Assembly (NCBI RefSeq): GCF_004343255.1
Contig: NZ_SMDD01000001.1
Coordinates: 434,001 to 498,000, forward strand
Direction: 5' to 3'
DNA from: Laceyella sacchari
GTDB taxonomy: Bacteria; Bacillota; Bacilli; Thermoactinomycetales; Thermoactinomycetaceae
DNA: 64,000 bases
Translations under genes and position numbers: made by a program
Notes under the pieces: generated by a model
What the model was told of the DNA's origin: nothing
What the model saw: only the letters and a program-made list of their open reading frames with translations
Database searches by the model: none
Shown here: piece by piece, positions 46,930 to 54,011 of the stretch
How positions within the stretch are numbered: position 1 is the first letter of the stretch
How the letters are laid out: the number at the start of each line of letters is the position of its first letter

Positions 46930-48027
46930 CTACTGCTCGAGTAAAGCGCGTGCATAGCGGATGGGAAGTTGAACAGCTCGCTGGCGAAGTTGCAACTCGC
47001 CTGTTTTTAAAAAAATGGTGCGGCCCGGTTTGGAGTTGACTTCCAGAATCCAAATGCGTCCTAGCCGGTCGATACCGATGTCTAAGCCCAATTCGACCAA
47101 TGTTCCGTGGTGGGCTTCAATTGTGTGTGGCACCGTTTCGCTGATCTGGTGCAACTGAGTAAGAATAAGATCCATCTCTTGCTGTCCATAGTGGGTTTCC
47201 AAGAAACTATGAATGTTCATCGCTTCCCCGCCACCGTGGAGGTTGGAAGTGATGGATTTCGGTTTGCCGGTACGGACGGCCATGCCGGTGATTTCCCACT
47301 GCATGTGTTCGTTTTTCTGAATCAAAATGCGAATGTCAAAGGGGCGGCGATCGGAAGTGTATAAAGAAAGATAAGGCTGAACGATGTAACGGGACTGCCG
47401 GATGAAGGAGTCCAGCCAACTCGACAGTTCCCTATCGTTCTTGAAATAGCGGGACACAATCAGGTTCTGTTGGTCGCGGCCGCGCACCAGATATCCTTCC
47501 TGAGCGGGGATGATCGCGACGACACCACGGCCATGGCTTCCACCGTTGGGCTTCGTCACAGCCCCACGATATTTGGCGATACATTCGAACACATCCGCCG
47601 GGGATTGGTACAAACGGGTGGGAGGCAAGAAAGGATGAAGCTCCGGGTTTTGTTTCAGTATGTCATATGTTTGCAACTTCCCTTTTAGCGGTGTGCCGAG
47701 CAACCGGACCTTTGGGTCGGAGCAGAGGCGTTTGATGTAAGGTTGATAAAAATGGTATTCTCGCAAATTGTGATAATAGCAACGATCGTATATCAAATGG
47801 GGGAGCGGTCTGACTGCCTTGACCCATGTGTCGTCGAACCGGACAGTCCACCCAGTCGCGGTTCGTTCATCCCACTTGATGTCCGTCGGGACAAATACGA
47901 AAATATCCATCCCCCAATTGCGGGCCTCTTGCGCGAGTTGCAGAAAATAAGGTGTTTCGTAAAACGGAGGCGTTTTCTTCACACCCGTTTCCCGGCACAC
48001 GATGATGCCTAACGTCTGTTTCATCAT
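46930..48027 (-). CDS. YheC/YheD-family ATP-grasp protein (second of four)
   Basis: 365 residues, ATP-grasp part only with no N-terminal domain. Motifs are AVTKPNGGSHGRGVVAI near residue 165, FDIRILIQKN near 246 and VELGLDIGIDRLGRIWILEVNSKPG near 318. The nucleotide-binding and metal residues are intact. AGGAGG lies 8 bases before ATG 48027, and the first four bases of the gene overlap the stop of the upstream gene (ATGA), so translation is coupled. An upstream in-frame extension to 48276 overlaps the preceding gene and is rejected. Confidence 0.87.
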   Translation of the reverse strand: MMKQTLGIIVCRETGVKKTPPFYETPYFLQLAQEARNWGMDIFVFVPTDIKWDERTATGWTVRFDDTWVKAVRPLPHLIYDRCYYHNLREYHFYQPYIKRLCSDPKVRLLGTPLKGKLQTYDILKQNPELHPFLPPTRLYQSPADVFECIAKYRGAVTKPNGGSHGRGVVAIIPAQEGYLVRGRDQQNLIVSRYFKNDRELSSWLDSFIRQSRYIVQPYLSLYTSDRRPFDIRILIQKNEHMQWEITGMAVRTGKPKSITSNLHGGGEAMNIHSFLETHYGQQEMDLILTQLHQISETVPHTIEAHHGTLVELGLDIGIDRLGRIWILEVNSKPGRTIFLKTGELQLRQRAVQLPIRYARALLEQ

Positions 48028-49460
48028 TGATGTTTCCTCCTTCGTGATGTCCAGTGGGGTGCATGTGAAGGAGGGGCATGTGCATGGCGCCGGTACAACA
48101 CAAGATACTGCACATAATCGATCAGTCTGGCGACGGAAGGCCTCGTTTGCGAAGAGGGATTGATGACCGTGTCGTCCGTTTTGGACGGCTTGGAGTTGAT
48201 CTCGATTAGCCATATTTTCCCTTTGGTGTCGATGCCGAGATCGATGCCCAATTCGGCGTAATGTCCGCCGACCCACTCTTCAAACGAGTGGATGATTGAT
48301 AAGGCGGCGTGCTGAATGTCGTTGATGCTGGGTTTGGTGGCCAAAGGCAATTCATTCAGCAATTCGCCAGTTTTGCGAATGGTGCCGCCTCGCGCCAAGT
48401 TGGACACGATGTGTTGATCGTTGGCGATGCGGCCGACAGAAGAGGTGATGCGCCATTTGCCTTGAATGTTTTTCTGTGCGAGGACGCGGAAATCCACTTG
48501 CCGCCGTCCGAGTTTGACCAAGTTCAGTCCTTGTTGCATGATGTAAGGTTGTTTTCTTATTTTTTTGTCAAGAAGGTGGAGGAGTTCCTTTTTGGAAGGC
48601 ACCGTTTTGGAAAGCGTGCCATTGGGCGTCGCTGATTGGTAAAGCCATTGTCCGCCGCCGGATCGCTCCACGCGGATGATCCCCTGCCCCAGACTGCCAT
48701 TGGTCGGTTTTAGGTAAACGACAGGATGGCGGGAAAGAAACTCTCTGCATTTGTCGGTGTGGTAGGTGTAGGTTTCTGGCAGGTACTGGTGCATGCGCTC
48801 GTCTTTGGACAGGATCTGGTACACTTCCAGCTTGTTGAGAAACCGTTCGTTGAAGATGGGGATGTGAAACTGGTGTTTCAAGCGAGCCAATTTGGCTTGA
48901 ACGGATTCCTTTTCCTCGATCTTGCGTGAAGTGATGCGGTTGTAGATGACATCAGGCAGCGGGAGTGCGGCAGCCAGCCAACGGTTGTTCGCTTTAATCC
49001 ACCCTTTGATTCCACGACGGTCCGGATCGATCATGTCTGCCAACACAACGGCTACTCGGATCCCCTGGTTCATTGCGGCGGCATCGCATTCGTCCAGGAA
49101 ACGGGTGATCGGTCCGAACAATTGGTCGTCGTTATCCGTTTGGGGGATTTTGCTGATTAAGATGCCGAACAACGGAGCGAGGCGCAAACGGAGAGAACGG
49201 GAGTCAAAATGCACAACCGTGTGCGGCTGCGCGGGCAGGAGCAATTTGTTGGCCAAATAACTGCTGATAAAGATAACCTTGTGGTTGGCGCGTCTCAGCC
49301 GGCCGATAACACCTGTGGTGACGGAGCTGCCGAAAGAGACCCATAGCATGTCGGTGTGGATATTCAGTTTTTTAGCCAATTGATCGCTCATCATGATATT
49401 GATGTGTTCGGGAAACTGCTGATTGGGTAGTATCTGAATTTGAACTTTTGCCAGCCCCAT
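48024..49460 (-). CDS. YheC/YheD-family ATP-grasp protein (first of four)
   Basis: 478 residues, first gene of the operon, with the complete N-terminal domain (about 1-95) and ATP-grasp domain. Motifs are VYLKPTNGSLGQGIIRV near residue 243, VDFRVLAQKNIQGKW near 322 and AELGIDLGIDTKGKIWLIEINSKP near 400. It has a Thr/His/Arg-rich C-terminal tail. AAGGGGA precedes ATG 49460. Four paralogues in one operon is more than the yheCD pair I know from Bacillus subtilis, suggesting lineage-specific expansion for coat assembly. Confidence 0.87.
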   Translation of the reverse strand: MGLAKVQIQILPNQQFPEHINIMMSDQLAKKLNIHTDMLWVSFGSSVTTGVIGRLRRANHKVIFISSYLANKLLLPAQPHTVVHFDSRSLRLRLAPLFGILISKIPQTDNDDQLFGPITRFLDECDAAAMNQGIRVAVVLADMIDPDRRGIKGWIKANNRWLAAALPLPDVIYNRITSRKIEEKESVQAKLARLKHQFHIPIFNERFLNKLEVYQILSKDERMHQYLPETYTYHTDKCREFLSRHPVVYLKPTNGSLGQGIIRVERSGGGQWLYQSATPNGTLSKTVPSKKELLHLLDKKIRKQPYIMQQGLNLVKLGRRQVDFRVLAQKNIQGKWRITSSVGRIANDQHIVSNLARGGTIRKTGELLNELPLATKPSINDIQHAALSIIHSFEEWVGGHYAELGIDLGIDTKGKIWLIEINSKPSKTDDTVINPSSQTRPSVARLIDYVQYLVLYRRHAHAPPSHAPHWTSRRRKHQ

Positions 49461-49700
49461 GGTAATCCCCTTCCGCCTGAATTAACTAATGTATGGTATG
49501 TAGGCCAATATGCGGGAGTGAATAAAACAGGCTTGGCAACGCGGGTTTGTGCGTTTGGCGAATCACGGCTTGTCACTTGGCGCCATTGTGAAAAACGTGT
49601 TACGATGGGCAAGGGAGATGGAAACCCATGGTCTATTCATATGATAGTGCCCATCGGCTGGCGTTACATGCCAAGCATCTTACATAAGATGTGAGCGGAG

Positions 49701-49874
49701 ATGAAGACACTGGGCTTGGCGATTCAGGGAGTTGGCTTAGAGGGCATACCTCGAAACAGACCGGCGTTTCCAAGTCTTCCTGTCGGATATCAAACGATCA
49801 AACGCACCATCATCGTACCGTGCAAGAATTGTGGAAGAAGCGTAACCAGATTAGAGGAGGGGACGATGGCATGA
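49701..49874 (+). CDS. Possible small CxxC protein, 57 residues
   Basis: A frame of 57 codons whose stop overlaps the start of the UPF0173 hydrolase (ATGA). It ends with VPCKNCGRSV, a CxxC zinc- or redox-type knuckle. A GGAG sequence directly abuts the ATG, which is too close for a normal ribosome binding site. Coding is therefore uncertain; the coupling and the CxxC motif are the arguments for it. If real, it would be the first gene of a two-gene unit with the hydrolase. Confidence 0.4.
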   Translation: MKTLGLAIQGVGLEGIPRNRPAFPSLPVGYQTIKRTIIVPCKNCGRSVTRLEEGTMA

Positions 49875-50551
49875 AAGTAACATTTCACGGCCATTCATGC
49901 TTTGAAATCGAACATCGTGGCACACGTTTGTTGATCGATCCGTTTATCACTGGCAATCCACAGGCCAAAGTGAAGGCGGAGGAACTCAACCCTGATTATA
50001 TTCTCGTCACCCATGGCCACGGCGATCATGTGGGGGACACGGTGGCCATCGCCAAGCGCACCGGCGCTACCGTTATCGCTGCGCACGAACTGTCGGTGTG
50101 GCTGGGGAAACAGGGCGTCAAAGCGCATGGTATGGCATTGGGCGGCGGGCACGCCTTTCCGTTTGGCCATGTAAAAATGGTGCTGGCCCTGCATGGTTCA
50201 GGATATGAAGCAGACGATCAAATCATCTATATGGGACCTGCGGCCGGCTTTGTACTCACTCTGGATGGCACCACCATCTACCATGCCGGAGATACCGCGC
50301 TCTTCTCTGACATGAAGCTGATTGGCCGCAAACCGATCGACCTGGCTATGTTACCCATCGGCGACAATTTCACCATGGGACCGGACGATGCCCTCTTGGC
50401 AGCTGAATGGCTTGGCGCCAAACGGGTAATTCCGATGCACTACAACACCTTCCCGCTGATCAAGCAAGATGGTGAGCACTTTATCAAGCAGCTCGCCGAG
50501 AAGGGGATCGAAGGCCATGCTCTCGCACCAGGCCAATCGTTTGAATTGTGA
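49871..50551 (+). CDS. Metal-dependent hydrolase, UPF0173 (YtkL) family
   Basis: A 226-residue metallo-beta-lactamase-fold hydrolase. The di-metal motif is HGHGDHVGD near residue 53, with GHSCF near 7, HAGDT near 144 and PMHYNTFP near 190 providing the remaining ligands. UPF0173 members such as Bacillus YtkL are conserved but their substrate is not established. ATG 49871 has AGGAGGGG about 7-10 bases upstream. I recall a YtkL gene lying close to ytoI in Bacillaceae; here ytoI is 9 kb away, beyond an accessory island. Confidence 0.93.
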   Translation: MKVTFHGHSCFEIEHRGTRLLIDPFITGNPQAKVKAEELNPDYILVTHGHGDHVGDTVAIAKRTGATVIAAHELSVWLGKQGVKAHGMALGGGHAFPFGHVKMVLALHGSGYEADDQIIYMGPAAGFVLTLDGTTIYHAGDTALFSDMKLIGRKPIDLAMLPIGDNFTMGPDDALLAAEWLGAKRVIPMHYNTFPLIKQDGEHFIKQLAEKGIEGHALAPGQSFEL

Positions 50552-50561
50552 CATATCTATT

Positions 50562-50605
50562 TGTAACGGTTCTGTAACGTGGTTGTAATGGTTTTCATCT
50601 AAAAT
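50562..50605 (+). promoter_or_regulatory. Three 11-bp-spaced direct repeats with a -10 box (Pho-box-like)
   Basis: TGTAAC (50562-50567), TGTAAC (50573-50578) and TGTAAT (50584-50589) repeat with an exact 11-bp period, followed by TAAAAT (50600-50605). Read on the other strand the units are GTTACA/ATTACA, close to the PhoP box TTHAYA repeated every 11 bp in Bacillus. A transcript from here would be only about 50 bases before the next terminator. Confidence 0.5.
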
Positions 50606-50632
50606 GATTACAGGATGAAAACCCCCTTTGGT

Positions 50633-50665
50633 AGAGACGGCCCCGGAAACCGTCTCTTTTTTTTT
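50633..50665 (+). terminator. Intrinsic terminator
   Basis: AGAGACGG (50633-50640) pairs with CCGTCTCT (50650-50657), then a long T run. Confidence 0.93.
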
Positions 50666-50903
50666 GTGCAAAAATGGCTGGTAAAAGGCTGTGGCGTACT
50701 CTGCCCATGAGATAGGAAGAATAAGCGGAAAGTGGGTGGAACATTTCCAAGTTAACCTCCAACTTAGAACGATCTCATAATCGAACTGTATCCAGATTAT
50801 GCATGAATATTTAGAATATATTATAATTAGGATATGCAGAAAATAACAAAAACCTATCTGTCCTACCTAATTTGCCGACTTCGGAAGAAGGGAGGTAATA
50901 GGT

Positions 50904-51044
50904 ATGAGTAGAAAATTTGTTCTGGTTCGTAATAAAGCACCTAAACCGTCACAATGTCACGTTTGTAAAAAAGATGACCAACTGTCTTGGAGTAACGGAG
51001 AGTGGAAGTGTTCCCGGTGTTCTGTTGTAGTTGAGCCAGATTAA
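50904..51044 (+). CDS. Small zinc-ribbon protein, 46 residues
   Basis: A short protein with CHVC near residue 18 and CSRC near 36, a classic C-x2-C/C-x2-C zinc ribbon, following a basic N-terminus (SRKFVLVRNKAPKPS). GGGAGGT sits 8 bases before ATG 50904. It is the first gene of the AT-rich island and resembles the 61-residue ribbon protein at 31202 in layout. It may bind nucleic acid, but nothing proves that. Confidence 0.7.
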   Translation: MSRKFVLVRNKAPKPSQCHVCKKDDQLSWSNGEWKCSRCSVVVEPD

Positions 51045-51079
51045 CCACTCATTAGACAAAATGTTCTGTAGATAATACA

Positions 51080-51121
51080 CTCCCTATTAAGTTATACTAG
51101 CTTTACACTCTTAATAGGGAG
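51080..51121. promoter_or_regulatory. Perfect inverted repeat around the -10 box of the first island paralogue
   Basis: 12-base arms (51080-51091 with 51110-51121) flank a TATACT (51093-51098). The right arm contains the AGGGAG ribosome binding site of the gene at 51132. It could be an operator, or a hairpin that hides the ribosome binding site in read-through transcripts. Confidence 0.6.
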
Positions 51122-51131
51122 GCGTCTTCTT

Positions 51132-51701
51132 TTGGGTAAAAGGTACGAGCAAGCATTTTTAGACGGTTACAAACCAGTGGTACTCGGGTGGAAAGGTAAG
51201 CTATTCAACGAAATTTACTATGAACAGCTTATTCGTTACCCATACATCAATCCGTATGAGGGCAACGCTAATGGGTATATTTTTTTTCAAGACGACCGAC
51301 TTAAAGAGACGTATTTAGAACGCATGAAAGCCGCAAAAAACAAGTATGAGAAACACATTGTTTTGGGGAAAATGTTGGGTTTCCCACCGCAGTCAGTAAA
51401 AAGGTATGCTGAGATGCGTATATTGGAGGATGAGTTAGGGGAGTACCCGGAAATAGAGCGTAAGCAAGCTGTAAGCGTGGATTGGGCTGGTTTTTATTTC
51501 ACTACATATCTAGATTTTATTGAAAGTGAAATTAAATGGTTATGGGACACATACCAACATCCAAAAGCGGTAAACAATCCGCTATGTCTGTGGAGTAGAG
51601 ATATAGACGCAATGGAAATGACATATGGTGATTATGATGCAATTAATGAAGCAGTACAATTTATTAAGGAAAAAAGAAATTTGGTACCGATCAACGTATA
51701 A
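51132..51701 (+). CDS. Island paralogue family, divergent member, 189 residues
   Basis: A protein of an unrecognised family that has three closer relatives at 52605, 55145 and 55952. Shared blocks are an N-terminal part with a Tyr-Pro-x-hydrophobic signature (RYPYINPYEG), YIFFQDDRLKETYLERM near residue 50, the FPPQSVKRYAEM block near 88 (GYPPLAAKYFAE in the others) and IESEIKWLWDTY near 136. No membrane segments or known catalytic motif are visible. The start is TTG 51132, 10 bases after a GGGAGG that lies in an inverted repeat. A terminator and repeat copy 1 follow. Codon use is AT-rich compared with the flanking chromosome. Confidence 0.7.
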   Translation: MGKRYEQAFLDGYKPVVLGWKGKLFNEIYYEQLIRYPYINPYEGNANGYIFFQDDRLKETYLERMKAAKNKYEKHIVLGKMLGFPPQSVKRYAEMRILEDELGEYPEIERKQAVSVDWAGFYFTTYLDFIESEIKWLWDTYQHPKAVNNPLCLWSRDIDAMEMTYGDYDAINEAVQFIKEKRNLVPINV

Positions 51702-51703
51702 TA

Positions 51704-51730
51704 AACTGTCATTTAGACAGTTATTTTTTG
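51704..51730 (+). terminator. Terminator of the first island paralogue
   Basis: AACTGTC (51704-51710) pairs with GACAGTT (51716-51722), then a T run. Confidence 0.85.
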
Positions 51731-51764
51731 TCAGTAGACCGTCGGGAATTCTTACAAAACATAT
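51731..51764 (+). repeat. Island repeat, copy 1
   Basis: Core GTCGGGAATTCTTACAAAAC then ATAT, directly after a terminator T run. It matches copies at 53232 and 55016. Confidence 0.75.
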
Positions 51765-52433
51765 ATATGGACGTCGCACATTCTCAGAAACTGTCGCTTT
51801 TTTTGTGCATAATGGTTGGTTGACGGCTATGGCACACAGGACAGGATGATGCGAAATATAAATGAGCGACTACCGCGTTTACGGGTAGCCGCTTTAGTTT
51901 TAAAAAACTATTGTTCTGTATCATCATCTCCGCCAACGAAGGTATTATACAACATATAAATCACCCTCACTTCTTAGGTTTAATTGTGTTTGGATTTTGA
52001 TGAGTTTTCTTTCGCTTATACATACTTATACACCTATTGCATGTTATCATAATATTCTGTTAAATGGAAAAAGGCCGTGTGTTGCCGTTGCTTAAATTTG
52101 TCTTCCTCTGACAGTCTTTCTGCTTCATTGAAAGTGAAAATTAATTAGTTATCAAAACAGCCGTTTTTAATTGATGTAATTTAATAGTGATGTTATTTAG
52201 CGGTCAGTGTCTCCGTCATCTTCACCATCAAGGTATAAATGAAACAACATCATAAAATCAGTCCTCTTTGTTAAACAATATTAAAGATTGCCGTTTTCTG
52301 ACCGTCTTAAGCCAATAGTTTTCTAGATGCATATTATCGAAATTTTCTGATATAAGCAATGATTACTTAGATTACTTTTTCTGTCTTGTGTTATTTCTGC
52401 AAATTCAACTGATCCTTTTAGCTCAAAAAGGGA

Positions 52434-52468
52434 AAAAGCCATCTCCATAGCGCTGGAAATGGCTTTTA
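52434..52468. terminator. Terminator-like hairpin
   Basis: AAAAGCCAT and ATGGCTTTT arms with a small inner stem. A and T runs on the two sides. No gene directly upstream, so it may belong to a lost gene. Confidence 0.65.
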
Positions 52469-52533
52469 AAAATTAGTTAGTCGTATCACATTGTTCTCGT
52501 CGGTGAAGTTATAACAGGTAAAATCTTATTATT

Positions 52534-52575
52534 GTGGCTATCTTTGAAGGTAGTCGCAATTTTTTATTGTATACT
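52534..52575 (+). promoter_or_regulatory. Leader hairpin and -10 box of the second island paralogue
   Basis: GTGGCTA...TAGTCGC hairpin, T run, then TATACT (52570-52575). No good -35 box. The stretch GGTAGTCGC to TATACTnTAATTG recurs before the gene at 55952. Confidence 0.6.
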
Positions 52576-52604
52576 CTAATTGTGGTGAAAGGAGTGTATT
52601 TGTA

Positions 52605-53204
52605 ATGAAGAAATCATTACTTGATTACGAAGTGTTTTTAATGGGTTTAAAGCCCGCGATATATCAGAGTGCAAACAATGTCACGTTTCAAAAGACTGTC
52701 CACCTTTACAGACATTACCCATGTGTCACAGAAGGCATTCATTTACATGATGAAGCTGATTTTTTCCTTTTCTTTCAAACGGAACAAATGAAAGAAGACT
52801 TTTTAAGGAAGCTAGCTACAGTAAAACGTCTTTCACCCGAATTTCACGAACTAATAGGGGTTACCATTGGTTACCCACCATTAGCGGCGAAATATTTCGC
52901 GGAGTGCCGACGCTTGAAAGAGGTAGAAAAACGGATGGATGACTACCAAGAATTGTTCAAACACAAAGTATCTTTCATCTATTCTGGTATCAGATGTAAT
53001 GGACACGTGAATGACTTAGTAGAAAATAGCGTTTGGTTGTGGGAGCGGTATTACATTAAAGATGAGCCGTTTAAGATCGGAATAATTGAAGGGGACGTTA
53101 TGAAGCATTATGAAGTCAAGCCGTATGATTTCGATGAACTGGAACGGGTAAAACAACGTAAATTGGAACTCATATCAAGAGCAAAAGAGGAAGCCACTCT
53201 ATAA
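52605..53204 (+). CDS. Island paralogue family, 199 residues
   Basis: Second member of the unknown family. Motifs in order: DYEVFLMGLKPA near residue 7, HYPCVTEGIHLH near 34, DFFLFFQTEQMKEDFL near 50, SPEFHELIGVTIGYPPLAAKYFAE near 79, SGIRCNGHVNDLVENSVWLWERYY near 124 and the C-terminal VKPYDFDELERVKQRKLELI. It is soluble and rich in aromatic and acidic residues, with no signal peptide. ATG 52605 has AAAGGAG upstream. It has its own -10 box and terminator and ends just before repeat copy 2. Function cannot be inferred; it is most similar to the gene at 55952. Confidence 0.75.
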   Translation: MKKSLLDYEVFLMGLKPAIYQSANNVTFQKTVHLYRHYPCVTEGIHLHDEADFFLFFQTEQMKEDFLRKLATVKRLSPEFHELIGVTIGYPPLAAKYFAECRRLKEVEKRMDDYQELFKHKVSFIYSGIRCNGHVNDLVENSVWLWERYYIKDEPFKIGIIEGDVMKHYEVKPYDFDELERVKQRKLELISRAKEEATL

Positions 53205-53231
53205 AAGCCCGTAAGCGGCTTTATTTTTTTG
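53204..53231 (+). terminator. Terminator of the second island paralogue
   Basis: AAAGCC (53204-53209) with GGCTTT (53217-53222), then a T run. It overlaps the stop codon by one base. Confidence 0.8.
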
Positions 53232-53266
53232 TTAGTAAACTGTCGGAAAGTTTACACAAAACATAT
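53232..53266 (+). repeat. Island repeat, copy 2
   Basis: TGTCGGAAAGTTTACACAAA then ACATAT, again directly after a terminator. The truncated lipoprotein frame starts inside or just after it. Confidence 0.75.
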
Positions 53267-53664
53267 TTAATTTTCGAATTTTAACTACATCAGTATTTCT
53301 GCTATTAGGGGTAGGGTACGGTAACCAAAACGAAACAACGGTGACGAATCCGGCGCCTCAGGAAAAGGCGGAACCAGCCGTACATAAGCCGGAGGAATCC
53401 ACGAAACCCAATGAAAAGAAACCGGAAGCACCTAAAACGAATAAAAATTGCGAGATGAAAGGCGAAGAGTTTATACAAAAGAGCAGGGAAGAACGTCAGG
53501 CAGTGATAACGGGTTGCTTGCTGGATTATCCGCAAAAAGAGAAAGTCGATGATGTACAAAAAGTGTTAGACAAGGCAAACAAGTATTTTACGAATAGCGA
53601 AGCGTGGGAAGCACCAGTAACCAAGTTTTTAGACGATTATGTGGCGTGGAAAACAAGTAAATAA
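53239..53664 (+). pseudogene. N-terminally truncated lipoprotein-like gene
   Basis: The frame is open from 53239 and encodes a short hydrophobic stretch (TTSVFLLLGVGYG), a Pro/Glu/Lys-rich linker (about 25 residues) and a small helical domain with two cysteines (NCEMKGEEF, GCLLDYP). That is the layout of a lipoprotein with a C-terminal domain, but there is no ATG, GTG or TTG before GTG 53341, and the lipobox Cys position reads Val. The frame begins within repeat copy 2, so the N-terminus was probably lost at that junction. Translation from GTG 53341 (107 residues, no signal) remains possible. Confidence 0.55.
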
Positions 53665-53760
53665 AATTTGTGCAAAACGGCAACTAGACCGGGATTCGAC
53701 CGATGGTTTGACAGGCATGAATGACGAGGAAGCGTATGCGTTGTTACTTGGAGGGTTGAT

Positions 53761-53931
53761 ATGAGAGCTGTTACTGTCGGTAACGTTGCGGTAGACAATC
53801 GGGTAACACCTGTACATTTGCTTACGAAAAACGGACCGAAAATCACGATTCACATGATTCATTTGGTGGTAGAGGAGCTGGAAGATGGAAAGCGGGTATT
53901 ATCGGGGCGTTGCTTTGATATTTTCGGTTGA
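53761..53931 (+). CDS. Small GR(S/C)FDIFG-family protein, 56 residues
   Basis: A short cytoplasmic protein beginning MRAVTVGNV and ending GRCFDIFG. Its residues 15-56 align without gaps with the C-terminal part of the 99-residue protein at 23212 (shared T-x-N-G, E-x-x-D-G and final GR-x-FDIFG). GGAGGG lies 5 bases before ATG 53761. Two copies in one window, one next to a quorum-sensing-type regulator and one in the island, suggest a mobile or regulatory small-protein family, which I do not recognise. Confidence 0.7.
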   Translation: MRAVTVGNVAVDNRVTPVHLLTKNGPKITIHMIHLVVEELEDGKRVLSGRCFDIFG

Positions 53932-53943
53932 CCAAATAAAAAA

Positions 53944-53968
53944 GAGCCATGTAGTTAACACACGGCTC
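53944..53968 (+). terminator. Hairpin before the first dnaI-like gene
   Basis: GAGCC-x-TGT paired with ACA-x-GGCTC, without a T run, between the small-protein gene and the helicase loader. Confidence 0.35.
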
Positions 53969-54011
53969 AAAAGAAAACAAATAACAAAAACAGTAGGAGG
54001 GACGTAGGCCA

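Larger units (their letters stand above)
50552..50903. other. Gap at the left border of the accessory island
   Basis: No gene in about 350 bases. It holds the Pho-box-like direct repeats and promoter (50562-50605), a terminator (50633-50665), then AT-rich DNA leading to the zinc-ribbon gene with its GGGAGGT site. Confidence 0.6.
51702..52604. other. Long non-coding stretch within the island
   Basis: About 900 bases of AT-rich DNA without an acceptable gene. It holds the terminator and repeat copy 1, a hairpin GCGACTACC/GGTAGCCGC (51866-51892) like those in front of two of the paralogues, a terminator at 52434-52468, and the leader hairpin and -10 box of the next paralogue. It may be the remains of one or more lost gene cassettes. 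Confidence 0.5.

Noticed and set aside
46930-48276. N-terminal extension of the second yheC/D-type gene to 48276
   Set aside because: It overlaps the preceding gene by about 250 bases, and a strong ribosome binding site supports the start at 48027.
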